This document shows positions 15,270 to 24,414 of a stretch of DNA of 38,844 bases, in pieces. Location of the stretch: assembly GCA_021800165.1 (NCBI GenBank), contig JAJYZF010000035.1:1-38844 (forward strand), written 5' to 3'. The stretch is from Planctomycetota bacterium (GTDB lineage Bacteria; Planctomycetota; Phycisphaerae; WQYP01). The translations under genes and the position numbers were made by a program. Position 1 is the first letter of the stretch. Each line of letters opens with the position of its first letter. A model generated the notes under the pieces. The model worked only from the letters and a program-made list of their open reading frames with translations, did not search any database and was not told where the DNA came from.

Positions 15270-18200
15270 ATGTTGAATCTGGTGCGGCTGGCACTGCGTC
15301 GTCCGGTGACCATCCTGGTGTTGATCTTAAGTGTTCTGCTGGTAAGCGTTCTGGCGATCAAAGAGATGCCGCGTGACATTTTTCCGGATTTGGGGGTACC
15401 GATCATCTATGTGGCGCAGCCCTATGCGGGCATGAGTCCTTCGCAGATGGAAGGTTATATTGCGCGGTACTATGAATCCAATTTTTTATACGTATCTGGT
15501 ATCGAAAGCATCGAGACCAGATCCATTCAGGGCTTTACGCTGGTGCGGCTGCAATTTCATCCGGGCACGAACATGGCCCAGGCGCTGGCGCAAACGATTT
15601 CGTACGCCAACCGCGCCAAGGCCTATATGCCGCCGGGCACGGTTCCCCCGTTTATCATGCGTTTCAGCACCGGCAGCCTGCCGGTGGGTGATTTGGTTTT
15701 CAGCAGTCGCACGCGAACCCTGGCCCAGTTGCAGGATCTGGTGCAGTTTCGGGTGCGACCACTGTTTGCCACGCTGCCGGGGGTTTCCGCGCCGGATCCG
15801 TTCGGTGCCAGCAAACGGTCCATCGTCATCAATCTCAAGCCGGGACGGCTGCAGGCTTACGCCCTGACCCCGGACCAGATTGTGGCCGCGGTGAAGGCCG
15901 CCAACGTGATTGTGCCGTCCGGCAATGCGTCGATCGGCGGTCAGACGCCCTTGGTTACGGCCAACGCGGTGGTAGGCCATATCGCCAATCTGCTGGATAT
16001 TCCGCTGAAATATGACACCACACGGACCGTTTATCTGCGTGATGTGGCCACGGTGGAAGATGCTTCCGACATCACCGTTGGGTACGCCATGGTCAACGGT
16101 CGCAATACGATTTACATGCCGGTGACCAAGCTGGGAGGAGCCTCGACCTTGGCGGTTGTCAATACGATCAAGGCCAACTTGCCGGTGTTTCAATCCATGA
16201 TGCCGCCGGATGTCAAGATAACCTTGGCGTTTGATCAATCCCCGTACGTGACGCGATCCATCGCCAACCTGCTTAGCGAGGCGGCGTGGGGAGCCGTGCT
16301 GACGGGGTTGATGGTGCTGCTGTTTCTGGGCGATTGGCGCAGCACGGTGATTGTACTGGTGACGATTCCGGTTTCGCTGCTTTTTGCAATCACCGCCCTG
16401 TGGTTGTTTGGCGAAACGGTGAACCTGATGACGCTGGGTGGTCTGGCCCTGGCGGTGGGAATACTGGTGGATACCGCAACGGTAACCATTGAGAATATGC
16501 ACACCCACCTGGAGCGAGGCAAGACGGTGGCCCGCGCGGCACTGGATTCCACGCTGGAAACGGATGGGCCGCGTTTGCTGGCCGTCTTGTGCATTGTGGC
16601 GGTGTTCATACCCGCCTTCTTTATGGCCGGGGCACCCCGGGCGCTGTTTATCCCCCTTTCGCTATCCGTCGGGTTTGCAATGGCGGCATCGTATATTCTT
16701 TCCAGCACGTTGGTCCCCATGCTTTCGATCTGGCTGTTGGGCGAGCAAAAAAGACACCCACCCAAACCCCGCCGGTTTTCCTTTGCGGATTTTCAGCGGG
16801 GCTATAAAAGGGTCGTGGAAGGTCTGTTAGCCTGGCGGGTGGTGCTGCTGGTGGTTTATTTTGTGCTGTGCGGCGCCATGATCATCGCCTTGGCACCCCG
16901 AATTGGAACGCAGATTTTCCCGAGTGTTTACAATGGTCAGTTTGAAGTGCGGCTGCGGGCGCCGACGGGCACGAATATCGAGACCACCGCGAAAATCACG
17001 CGCCAATGCCTGCAGGCCATTGCTAAGGAGGTAGGCCCGAAGAACGTCAAGTTGACGCTTTCATACGTGGGGCTGCAACCGCCGGATAATCCGATTGGTC
17101 CGATTTACCTGTGGACCGCAGGTCCGGAGGATGCGGTCATTGACGTACAGCTTCACGATCAAGCAAGGGTGGACATCCCGAAGGCGGAAGCGGCCCTGCG
17201 GCTAAAACTGGCGGCGTTGGAACCGGGGGTGCGTTTTTCGTTTGATCCCAGCGATATCATCAACCGGGTGATGAGCTTTGGGGCCCAGAATCCGGTGCAG
17301 GTCAATGTCAGCGGACCGCATCTGTCGGCCGACCTGGCCTTTGCCCGCAAAGTCAAAGCAAAACTGTTGGGCATTGCCGCCCTGAAGGATGTGCAAATTG
17401 AGCAGGCGGTGGATTATCCCACGCTGCGTTTGGATATAGCGCGGGCCCGGGCGGGCTTATTCGGGCTGACAGCGCGCAAGATTATGGATTCGGTGCTGGA
17501 GGCCACGGCTTCGAGTCGGTACGTAACGCCCATTTTCTGGGCGGATCCCGCCACCGGAATCTCTTATCGCATGCAGGTGGAGGTACCCTTGGAACGCATG
17601 AACTCACTGCAAGCGATAGAAAATATTCTGGTGGGATCGCTGGGCGGCAAGGGGGTGTTGCTGCGTAACCTGGCTCGCGTTCATCGCACGACCTCGGTGG
17701 AAGAGTTTGATCGGGTGAACATGCAACGGGAAATTTCGATTGTCGCCAACGTGGATTCCAACAATCTCGGGGGCGTAGCCACGGCCGTGCGCCAGGTTAT
17801 CGCCGGAGCCGGCAGGCCGCCGCGCGCTGCCACGGTATTAATCGCGGGCCAGATCCCGATTATGGAACAGATACTGGCGGGCTTGGGCGTGGGCTTGTTG
17901 GTGGCCATTGTGGTCATTTTTTTGATGTTGACCGCAAATTTTCAAAGTTTCAAGCTGGCCGTGGCCGTGATTTTGACCATGCCGGCAGTGTTGGCCGGAG
18001 TGGTGCTGGCATTGTACCTCACGGGGACGACGCTCAATATACAGTCGTTCATGGGTGCGATTATGGCGGTGGGCATTGCCGTGGCCAATTCCATATTACT
18101 GGTAACTTTTGCGGAGCGTTATCGCCGGGGCGGCATGACGTCGGCGGCAGCCGGCGCGGAGGGCGCAGCGAGCCGGCTGCGCCCCATTTTGATGACCAGC

Positions 18201-18437
18201 ATTGCCATGATTGCCGGCATGATGCCGATGGCGCTGGGTCTGGGCGAAAGCGGGCCGCAATCCGCGCCGATCGGCCGAGCGGTGATTGGGGGTTTGGTCT
18301 TCGCCACGGCCACGACACTGTTCATCCTGCCGGCGCTCTATGCCATTCTCCAAAGGAAGGCCAGTATAAAGACCGCATCCATTGATCCGGACGATTCGGA
18401 CGGCGCCTTTTTCGATCCTATGACACGGGCGAGTTGA
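15270..18437 (+). CDS. RND efflux permease
   Basis: A 1055-residue inner-membrane pump of the resistance-nodulation-division superfamily, with the usual duplicated layout: TM1 at about 12-30, a large periplasmic loop (about 35-330), TM2-6, a second loop and TM8-12. DIFPDLGVPIIYV after TM1 is the standard motif. TM4 carries GGLALAVGILVDTATVTIEN, with one Asp of the AcrB Asp407/Asp408 pair retained. In TM10, GIAVANSILLVTFA has Ala where AcrB has Lys940, so the proton relay is of the non-AcrB type, as in several other RND branches. The ATG at 15270 follows AAGGTG; the 19 upstream in-frame codons from 15213 run through a hairpin and are rejected. It forms a tripartite pump with the two preceding genes. 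Substrate unknown. Confidence 0.92.
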   Translation: MLNLVRLALRRPVTILVLILSVLLVSVLAIKEMPRDIFPDLGVPIIYVAQPYAGMSPSQMEGYIARYYESNFLYVSGIESIETRSIQGFTLVRLQFHPGTNMAQALAQTISYANRAKAYMPPGTVPPFIMRFSTGSLPVGDLVFSSRTRTLAQLQDLVQFRVRPLFATLPGVSAPDPFGASKRSIVINLKPGRLQAYALTPDQIVAAVKAANVIVPSGNASIGGQTPLVTANAVVGHIANLLDIPLKYDTTRTVYLRDVATVEDASDITVGYAMVNGRNTIYMPVTKLGGASTLAVVNTIKANLPVFQSMMPPDVKITLAFDQSPYVTRSIANLLSEAAWGAVLTGLMVLLFLGDWRSTVIVLVTIPVSLLFAITALWLFGETVNLMTLGGLALAVGILVDTATVTIENMHTHLERGKTVARAALDSTLETDGPRLLAVLCIVAVFIPAFFMAGAPRALFIPLSLSVGFAMAASYILSSTLVPMLSIWLLGEQKRHPPKPRRFSFADFQRGYKRVVEGLLAWRVVLLVVYFVLCGAMIIALAPRIGTQIFPSVYNGQFEVRLRAPTGTNIETTAKITRQCLQAIAKEVGPKNVKLTLSYVGLQPPDNPIGPIYLWTAGPEDAVIDVQLHDQARVDIPKAEAALRLKLAALEPGVRFSFDPSDIINRVMSFGAQNPVQVNVSGPHLSADLAFARKVKAKLLGIAALKDVQIEQAVDYPTLRLDIARARAGLFGLTARKIMDSVLEATASSRYVTPIFWADPATGISYRMQVEVPLERMNSLQAIENILVGSLGGKGVLLRNLARVHRTTSVEEFDRVNMQREISIVANVDSNNLGGVATAVRQVIAGAGRPPRAATVLIAGQIPIMEQILAGLGVGLLVAIVVIFLMLTANFQSFKLAVAVILTMPAVLAGVVLALYLTGTTLNIQSFMGAIMAVGIAVANSILLVTFAERYRRGGMTSAAAGAEGAASRLRPILMTSIAMIAGMMPMALGLGESGPQSAPIGRAVIGGLVFATATTLFILPALYAILQRKASIKTASIDPDDSDGAFFDPMTRAS

Positions 18438-18452
18438 GACCACCGCGGCTGG

Positions 18453-18481
18453 TGGATTTTCAGGTGGATTGCGACTAATAT
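18453..18481 (+). promoter_or_regulatory. Weak candidate promoter for tRNA-Leu
   Basis: TGGATT (18453-18458) and TAATAT (18476-18481), with a 17-base spacer, lie 17 bases before the tRNA. A short CCACC/GGTGG stem followed by ATTTT at about 18440-18459 overlaps it and could be a weak terminator of the efflux operon. Confidence 0.35.
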
Positions 18482-18497
18482 GCCGACTTGCAGCCGC

Positions 18498-18579
18498 GCG
18501 GGCGTGGCGGAATTGGCAGACGCGCCAGATTCAGGTTCTGGTATCGCAAGATGTGGAGGTTCGACTCCTCTCGCCCGCA
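18498..18579 (+). tRNA. tRNA-Leu (anticodon CAG)
   Basis: The 7-bp acceptor stem GCGGGCG (18498-18504) pairs with CGCCCGC (18572-18578), followed by discriminator A at 18579. The D arm (TGGCGGAATTGGCAGACGCG), the anticodon arm CCAGA-TTCAGGT-TCTGG with CAG at 18532-18534, a long class II variable arm and the GGTTCGACTCC T-arm are all present. It decodes CUG. The 3' CCA is not encoded. No integrase or duplicated tRNA end was found beside it. Confidence 0.95.
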
Positions 18580-18652
18580 TGTAGATCAGGTTCATTTCAC
18601 GATACGCGATTGGCATCCCTTGAGCGCCACCGGGAGGGGGATCCATCGGGCA

Positions 18653-18759
18653 CACCGCAAACGGTGAATCGGCGGCTTGGGGCCCGATAATAACGGCAGT
18701 TCCGCTTCAGTGATGATTCGATCGTGGTCCGCCCGCCGACACGAAGCCCGCCGGGGCTT
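18653..18759 (+). repeat. Two small hairpins in the leader of the GGDEF-EAL gene
   Basis: CACCG-CAAA-CGGTG (18653-18666) and AAGCCC-GCCG-GGGCTT (18744-18759) are perfect stem-loops with tetraloops in the 235 bp between tRNA-Leu and the c-di-GMP gene. Neither is followed by a T-run. I could not match the region to a GEMM c-di-GMP riboswitch. Nothing else is supported in this gap. Confidence 0.4.
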
Positions 18760-18814
18760 GAGATTCAGGTTTGCCGGCCTATGTGCCGATAAATCAGGTG
18801 AGGTTTGGGAATAC

Positions 18815-21800
18815 ATGCGAAAATGGATTAGAGGTCTCCAACACCGCCTGATTCAATCCCGGGCTGTGCTTCTGGTCGGATGCGGCATAGCCTTGGCCAT
18901 TGCCGTACCGGCCACGCAATACTACTTTGCGCAAGCGGGTCAAATAAGCGCAGCCAGGCTGGAAGTGAGTTGGGCGACTTACGTGCGGCCTTTAATGCCC
19001 TTGATGGAGCTGTTGCAACTGCATGAACGGACTCTGTTGCAGGCCCGCGGCGGTGATAAGGCCGCTACACTTCGCCTGGGCCGGATTGCCGGGCGGATCA
19101 ACCGTAGAATCCAACATTTCAATCCCATCAATCAAAAGCTGTCGGCTCCACTGCACGTGCAGGCCCGTTGGAATATCTTCACGCATGACTGGAAGAATAT
19201 AACCGCCAATCAAAATCGGCTGCCGAAATCAACCATGCGGGCGCGCTACGCGGCACTGCGAACCAACTTGTGGACCACCATTGTGCGCAGTGCCGACAGC
19301 GCCCAGGTGATAACCCAGGGTAGCCCCGCCACGTTGTATCAAATTGATGTCCTGCGTATGCAAATTCCGGCAATTCTGGTGCGGCTGACGGCCATGCAAG
19401 ATTTGATTCTTGGCCTGCCGCCCGGGCAGGCCGCCGCACCGGCTTGGAAGCACCAACTGCGCGAGTTGATGGATCGGCTGGATGCGGCGGTATTCACCAC
19501 ACGCAGCGATCTGGTACATGCTTTGTCCCTCCAGAGCACGCCGCCGCATAATTTCACCAAAAGCCTGGACCAGTTGGTGGTCAACATTCGGTCAATACGT
19601 AAGCGATTGCGGGATGCAAGCTACCGGGTTGCCCCCCAACACCAACGAGAAGCGGTGCTGCGACAATTGGGGCTTGCCGCCCTGCATGCGCGTCGTGTGT
19701 ACGGAGCCTGTGCCCGCAATCTGACCCAGAGGGCGGCGGACCGCGTGACCCATTTGTGGTGGCGTTTTGTGGTTTCGCTGATCATCACGGTAATTCTGGC
19801 GGTGAGTGTACTGCTTTTATTTCTGGCCCTCTACCGTTCCATGAAAGCGGCGATGGCTGATCAGCGTGACGCGGAGCGAAATCTGCGCCGGGCCAACAAC
19901 CTCTATGCGGCGCTTAGCCAGACCAATGAACTTATCGCCCGCCACTGTGAACCGGACAAGCTTTTTACGCAAATTTGTGAAATCGCGGTCAAGTATGGTG
20001 GCTTTGCCCTGGCCCTGATTGCCGAAAAGGATCTGACCAGTGGTGAGATTGCCATCAGCGCAGCGCACGGCGAGTTCCAGGAACACCTGCGTGATTTTCT
20101 GGATACTTCGCACCCCGAGCTGATTTACCCCTCGAACCCCATCATGCGGGCCTTTACCATGGATGAGCCGGTGGTGAGCAATCACCTCAAGGCCCTGTCC
20201 GACGCGGATATGGCGGCCACGTTTGGGACCATGGGCCTGAATTCGGCAGGAATCTTCCCGTTGCGGCGGAACGGAAGAATTGCGGCGGTATTGGCGGTTT
20301 ATGCGTTAGCTGAGAACTTTTTTGATTCGCAGGTCAGCGGACTGCTCATTGAAATGTCGCACGCGATTTCTTTTGCGCTGGACGATATGGAACGTGAAAA
20401 GCACCGCCGGAGCACCGAACAGGCCCTGCGCGATTCAGAATTGCGGTATCATCTGATTATGGAAAGTGCCGGTGACGCCATTCTTTTGATGGACGACACC
20501 GGGCGGATTATTGATCTGAATCGGCGGGCCGCGGAACAGTTCGGCTATACGCGGTCGGAAATGCTGGAGTGCCGGGGCGCAATGCTGTTTCCCAGTGACA
20601 TTCGGCAGGAATGTATGCTGCGTCAGAAAGGCGTACTGGAGAGTGGGCAGAATATCAATACCACCGTGATGGCTTTGCGCAAGGATAACAGCACTTTTCC
20701 GGTGGAATTGACCGAATCCCGCGTGGTGTTTCAGGGAAACCCGCTGCTACTGGGTATTTTCCGCGACATCAGCGAACGCAAGCTGGCGGAAGACCGTATC
20801 CGCTACCTGGCCTATCATGATGCCCTGACCGATCTGCCCAATCGCATGTTGCTTAACGACCGGCTGGGACAAACCATCCGCCATGCTCGTCGGCACGACC
20901 AGATGGTCGGGGTGATTTTTCTGGATCTGGATAACTTCAAAAATGTCAATGATACTTTAGGCCATGACAGCGGCGATGATCTGCTGAAGATGGCGGCCCA
21001 GCGCATCAAGTCGAGCCTGCGTGAGGCGGACACAGTGGCCCGCCTCGGGGGCGATGAATTTGTGGTGCTTTTACCGGCCGTGCCATCCGAAGCAGAAGTG
21101 AACCGGGTGGCGGAAAAGATTCTGGAGGCCATGAATGTGCCGTTCGTCATTTCCGGGCACACGTTCCATGTCACATGCAGTATGGGCGTGAGTCTGTTTC
21201 CGCGTGATGGGGCGGATTGCAGTGATCTGCTGCGCAACGCGGATGAAGCCCTCTACCGGGCCAAGAAAGATGGACGGAACTGCATGGCTATTCATTCACC
21301 GGAGATGCATGCCGCCGCAGTGGAGAACTTGTGGATGGAAAATGATCTGCGGCTGGCTTTGGCGCGGGATGAACTCTCGATGCACTATCAGCCGCAGGTG
21401 GATCTCACGTCCGGGCGCATTATCGGGGCGGAGGCTCTGCTGCGCTGGCAGCATCCGACGCGCGGGTTGATTTCGCCCGCTAAGTTTATTCCGTTGGCGG
21501 AAGACAAAGGCCTGATGCCCGTGCTGGGCGAATGGATTCTTAAAACCGCATGCCACCAGATTCGGCTGTGGCAAGATGCCGGTCTGCCCGTGGTCCCGGT
21601 GGCCGTGAATCTTTCCGCGCTGCAATGCCGCGAACCAAGTTTGCCGGACACCGTGCGCCGTGTTCTCAAAGAGTCCGCCATCGACCCGACGCTGCTGGAA
21701 CTGGAAATTACCGAAGGCACCCTGATGGCCCAAACCGATGTGCTGTGCAATCGCATGGTGGAGATCAAAAAGACCGGGATTCGCTTTTCGCTCGATGATT

Positions 21801-22159
21801 TCGGCATTGGCTATTCCAGCTTAAGTTACCTGACCCGATTCCCGATCGATACTCTGAAAATTGATATCTCGTTTGTGCGTGGCATGATGGACGATCCGAA
21901 AGATTTAGCCGTGGTCGACACAATTATTGATCTGGCGGATAACCTGCAACTGCGGACCGTGGCGGAAGGTGTGGAAAAAGGGGAACAGGTGACGCTGTTG
22001 AGATTGCTGGGTTGCCAGTCCATGCAAGGATATTTCTTCAGCAAACCTTTGCCAGCGGCGGAATTTGCCGATCTTTTACGCACCGACAAACGCCTGGCGG
22101 CACCCGCCACTACGCCTCAACCATCGATTCTTCAACCGGCAGCCGTAGCCGTGCGCTAA
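18815..22159 (+). CDS. Membrane GAF-PAS-GGDEF-EAL protein (cyclic di-GMP turnover)
   Basis: 1114 residues from the preferred start MRKWIRG. TM1 at about 16-38 and TM2 at about 313-338 enclose a periplasmic helical sensor region of about 275 residues. After TM2 come a short coiled coil, a GAF domain (about 365-530), a PAS domain (about 540-660, YHLIMESAGDAILLMDDTGRIIDLNRRAAEQFGY), a diguanylate cyclase domain with intact RLGGDEF (about 745) and an RxxD inhibitory site (READ) five residues before it. Last is an EAL phosphodiesterase domain: EALLRWQHP, ELEITEGTL, DDFGIGYSSLSYL, LKIDISFV and TVAEGVE. Both catalytic sites look intact, so it may make and degrade cyclic di-GMP. The frame is open upstream to 18677, but that DNA is hairpin-rich non-coding in character. 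It stands alone, 235 bp after tRNA-Leu. Confidence 0.92.
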   Translation: MRKWIRGLQHRLIQSRAVLLVGCGIALAIAVPATQYYFAQAGQISAARLEVSWATYVRPLMPLMELLQLHERTLLQARGGDKAATLRLGRIAGRINRRIQHFNPINQKLSAPLHVQARWNIFTHDWKNITANQNRLPKSTMRARYAALRTNLWTTIVRSADSAQVITQGSPATLYQIDVLRMQIPAILVRLTAMQDLILGLPPGQAAAPAWKHQLRELMDRLDAAVFTTRSDLVHALSLQSTPPHNFTKSLDQLVVNIRSIRKRLRDASYRVAPQHQREAVLRQLGLAALHARRVYGACARNLTQRAADRVTHLWWRFVVSLIITVILAVSVLLLFLALYRSMKAAMADQRDAERNLRRANNLYAALSQTNELIARHCEPDKLFTQICEIAVKYGGFALALIAEKDLTSGEIAISAAHGEFQEHLRDFLDTSHPELIYPSNPIMRAFTMDEPVVSNHLKALSDADMAATFGTMGLNSAGIFPLRRNGRIAAVLAVYALAENFFDSQVSGLLIEMSHAISFALDDMEREKHRRSTEQALRDSELRYHLIMESAGDAILLMDDTGRIIDLNRRAAEQFGYTRSEMLECRGAMLFPSDIRQECMLRQKGVLESGQNINTTVMALRKDNSTFPVELTESRVVFQGNPLLLGIFRDISERKLAEDRIRYLAYHDALTDLPNRMLLNDRLGQTIRHARRHDQMVGVIFLDLDNFKNVNDTLGHDSGDDLLKMAAQRIKSSLREADTVARLGGDEFVVLLPAVPSEAEVNRVAEKILEAMNVPFVISGHTFHVTCSMGVSLFPRDGADCSDLLRNADEALYRAKKDGRNCMAIHSPEMHAAAVENLWMENDLRLALARDELSMHYQPQVDLTSGRIIGAEALLRWQHPTRGLISPAKFIPLAEDKGLMPVLGEWILKTACHQIRLWQDAGLPVVPVAVNLSALQCREPSLPDTVRRVLKESAIDPTLLELEITEGTLMAQTDVLCNRMVEIKKTGIRFSLDDFGIGYSSLSYLTRFPIDTLKIDISFVRGMMDDPKDLAVVDTIIDLADNLQLRTVAEGVEKGEQVTLLRLLGCQSMQGYFFSKPLPAAEFADLLRTDKRLAAPATTPQPSILQPAAVAVR

Positions 22160-22298
22160 GCGGAGGTGCTCATGGATTCCGTGTGGACTCCACGCCCGAC
22201 ATGCAAGAAATGATGTCCTGGCCGGAGAACGAGATTGGTGGGCCGCGCAGCGGAGCGCTGATCGGGACGGGAGGACTGGCCCACGGGGCGGTACTGAT

Positions 22299-23375
22299 TC
22301 ATCGGCGTCGGCCGGCCAATAAAGCCAGGGTTTGTTCGATGACGAGAGTCGGGCTGGACCACACGTAGAAAAACAGCGATTCCCTGGCCCGCCGCTGGGC
22401 CGGACTTGCACACATGAATCCATGGCCCTTGGAGAGTTCCAAGGCGGCCAGCGAGCTGCGTGCCGCCAAGTCATTGCCGGCCGCCCTTAATTGTGCGCCA
22501 ATTCCCGGCTTTTGCAGCAGCCGCGAATTTGCTCCCACTTTGTATACTTGTGCGGCCAAACGGGTATATTCCCGGCGTAAATCGGTGATGGCACCGCGAC
22601 AGGTGTGAAACCTGGTCTTGGCCAGATCCTCGGCCATGCTTAGCGCTCCGGCCGCCACCCCCAACGGCAGCACACACGTACTTAAACCGAAAGGCCGCCG
22701 TCGGCTGCGGAGTTCCAAGGCATTGTTGCAGGGCGGCATGAGTACATCGGCATCGGGCACAAATACGTGCCGCAGATGCACCGCTCCGGTGCACGATGCG
22801 TTGAGGGCCACCATATCCTTGCGGATTTCCGCCACCACGCGAGGTTGGCGGGCGCGCAGGGCAAAGAGTATTTGGCGGCCATCGCTGGTGGCCGCTCCCA
22901 CGATGATGCGATCGGCCTGCGCGGCCCCGGTAACCCAGGGTATTCGACCGGAAACACGAAAACCGCCGGAAGTGCGGCGGGCTACCACCGCCGGGGGCAG
23001 ATGTCGGCTGGAGGTGGTCAATTGGGCGATGCCGATGGTGGCAAATACGGTGCCCCGGGCCATGGACCGCAGGAGTTGGGCGGAAATTGGAGCATCGGAG
23101 GCGGAGAGTAAAAAGCCCACGGCTGAATCACGCTGGGTCAAAATTAAAGCGGTGGTCAGACAGCGCCGGGCCAGATCTTCATAGCGCCGGTGCAACAGCA
23201 CGGCATCCATGCCGGTACCGCCAAAGGCGCGGGGAATGGCCCAGGTCAAGGCACCGCACCGTTTCAGATCGGCCATATTGTCGGCCGGCCAAGCGGCAGC
23301 GACATCGACACGCTGGGCTCTGGTTTCAATAAGGGCCAAGGCACGCGGCCAAGTTGTTCTGGTTTTCGTCAACAC
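22299..23375 (-). CDS. Acyl-CoA dehydrogenase-like flavoprotein
   Basis: 358 residues from the preferred GTG start. The N-terminal helical domain (AAAWPADNMADLKRCGALTWAIPRAFGGTGMDAVLLHRRYEDLARRCLTTALILTQRDSAV), the beta-barrel (FRVSGRIPWVTGAAQADRIIVGA) and the C-terminal helices (ARSSLAALELSKGHGFMCASPAQRRARESLFFYVWSSP) follow the acyl-CoA dehydrogenase fold. The usual GGxGY C-terminal signature and a clear catalytic Glu are not evident, so substrate and activity are uncertain. The GTG at 23375 lies four bases after the stop of the metallophosphoesterase gene, suggesting coupling; the frame extends to an ATG at 23420 inside that gene as an alternative. It is the last gene of a five-gene minus-strand run. 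Confidence 0.78.
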   Translation of the reverse strand: MLTKTRTTWPRALALIETRAQRVDVAAAWPADNMADLKRCGALTWAIPRAFGGTGMDAVLLHRRYEDLARRCLTTALILTQRDSAVGFLLSASDAPISAQLLRSMARGTVFATIGIAQLTTSSRHLPPAVVARRTSGGFRVSGRIPWVTGAAQADRIIVGAATSDGRQILFALRARQPRVVAEIRKDMVALNASCTGAVHLRHVFVPDADVLMPPCNNALELRSRRRPFGLSTCVLPLGVAAGALSMAEDLAKTRFHTCRGAITDLRREYTRLAAQVYKVGANSRLLQKPGIGAQLRAAGNDLAARSSLAALELSKGHGFMCASPAQRRARESLFFYVWSSPTLVIEQTLALLAGRRR

Positions 23376-23379
23376 ATTC

Positions 23380-24414
23380 TCATTGTAGTCCCACCGATGC
23401 CGGCTGGACAGCCGTAGCATTGCCAGGGGCTTGGCAAAGCGAGAAAAATACGATTTGCGGAGCAGCCAACATACGCAGGGGTGTACTATAGCCCAAGCCC
23501 CGGTTCACGAACATGCGTTTTTCAACAGGCCCATCCTCAGGAAAGCAAAAAAGCCCCTGAATCCACTGGCGGTTTTCCATAGGCAAAAAGAGCGGGCCGA
23601 TCATGGGTAACACCACTTGTCCACCGTGGGAATGTCCGCAGAGCATCCATTGCCAGGGATAATTTTTAAGCCGCGGATAACCATCCGGATTGTGCTGCAG
23701 GCAGATGCAAGGTGCCCCCTGCGGTACGCCGGCAAAAGCCCGCCGAGGGTTGGATTGACCAACCCACATCTCATCAAGTCCGACGAACCAGAGAAACGCG
23801 CCAGACCGCTCGACCGGCCGGGCCTCATCCACTAAAAGGTGTACGCTGTGCTGTTGTAACATGCGCCGCAACCGTTGGTGAATGCTGCGGTGGGCGGATC
23901 TGGCACCTACGTGCCGCCAGGAATACTCATGGTAATCGTGATTGCCAAAAATACCGATCACACCATCCGTGGCCCGCAGCAGGGGTAAAAGCTCGGCCAG
24001 TTTATCCAAGGACTTGGGGTGATAATCAATCCAGTCACCGGTGACCACGATCAGATCCGGTTTTTCCGCGGAGACTTTTTCCGCCAATCGCCGCAGAAAC
24101 CGCTGGCGTGTGGTGCCGGTGTGCAGATCGCTGAGGTGGGCGATGCGGTAGTTTTCAAATGCGGCCGGCAATCCCTGGATGGGCATCCGGTAACGGTCGA
24201 CCTGGCAGCGAAAGGGGGCCACAAACCGCGGCCAGATCATGGCCGTAAGCGTTAACCGCCCCATTTGCCGGAATGTTTTGCCCGCCAGTCCGCGGTGCAA
24301 CATCACGCGCTCGATCGGTCGTCCGGCGAGCTTTTTGGCGACATCAAATTGCGGGATGGATTTTCGCAGAGACCCACCAATCACTTCAACACGGGCCGGC
24401 CACTTAGCCGGCAC
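23380..24414 (-). CDS. Metallophosphoesterase (YaeI/YkuE-like)
   Basis: About 344 residues. The calcineurin-like dimetal site is complete: AHLSDLHTG (DxH), VVTGDWIDYH (GDxxD), GIFGNHDYHEY (GNHD) and MLCGHSHGGQ (GHxH), with a further metal His in CLQHNPDG. This arrangement and the preceding LPAAFENYRIAHLSDLH match the membrane-associated phosphodiesterase group that includes YaeI and YkuE, some of which act on lipid phosphates or UDP-sugars. The N-terminal 100 residues are less conserved. The start is uncertain: GTG at 24414 overlaps the end of the TonB-like gene, and GTG 24384 and ATG 24300 are alternatives; a longer frame to 24501 lies entirely in the upstream gene. The stop at 23380 is four bases from the next start. 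Confidence 0.85.
   Translation of the reverse strand: MPAKWPARVEVIGGSLRKSIPQFDVAKKLAGRPIERVMLHRGLAGKTFRQMGRLTLTAMIWPRFVAPFRCQVDRYRMPIQGLPAAFENYRIAHLSDLHTGTTRQRFLRRLAEKVSAEKPDLIVVTGDWIDYHPKSLDKLAELLPLLRATDGVIGIFGNHDYHEYSWRHVGARSAHRSIHQRLRRMLQQHSVHLLVDEARPVERSGAFLWFVGLDEMWVGQSNPRRAFAGVPQGAPCICLQHNPDGYPRLKNYPWQWMLCGHSHGGQVVLPMIGPLFLPMENRQWIQGLFCFPEDGPVEKRMFVNRGLGYSTPLRMLAAPQIVFFSLCQAPGNATAVQPASVGLQ

Noticed and set aside
15486..16508. A 340-codon minus-strand frame opposite the RND permease
   Set aside because: Antisense shadow; the plus strand has unmistakable RND motifs.
18498..18579. tRNA-Leu as an integration site for a genomic island
   Set aside because: No integrase, no repeated tRNA 3' end and no foreign-looking cargo follow; the next gene is an ordinary c-di-GMP enzyme.
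18580..18814. A c-di-GMP (GEMM) riboswitch before the GGDEF-EAL gene
   Set aside because: The two hairpins are short tetraloop stems and the conserved GEMM core sequence was not found.
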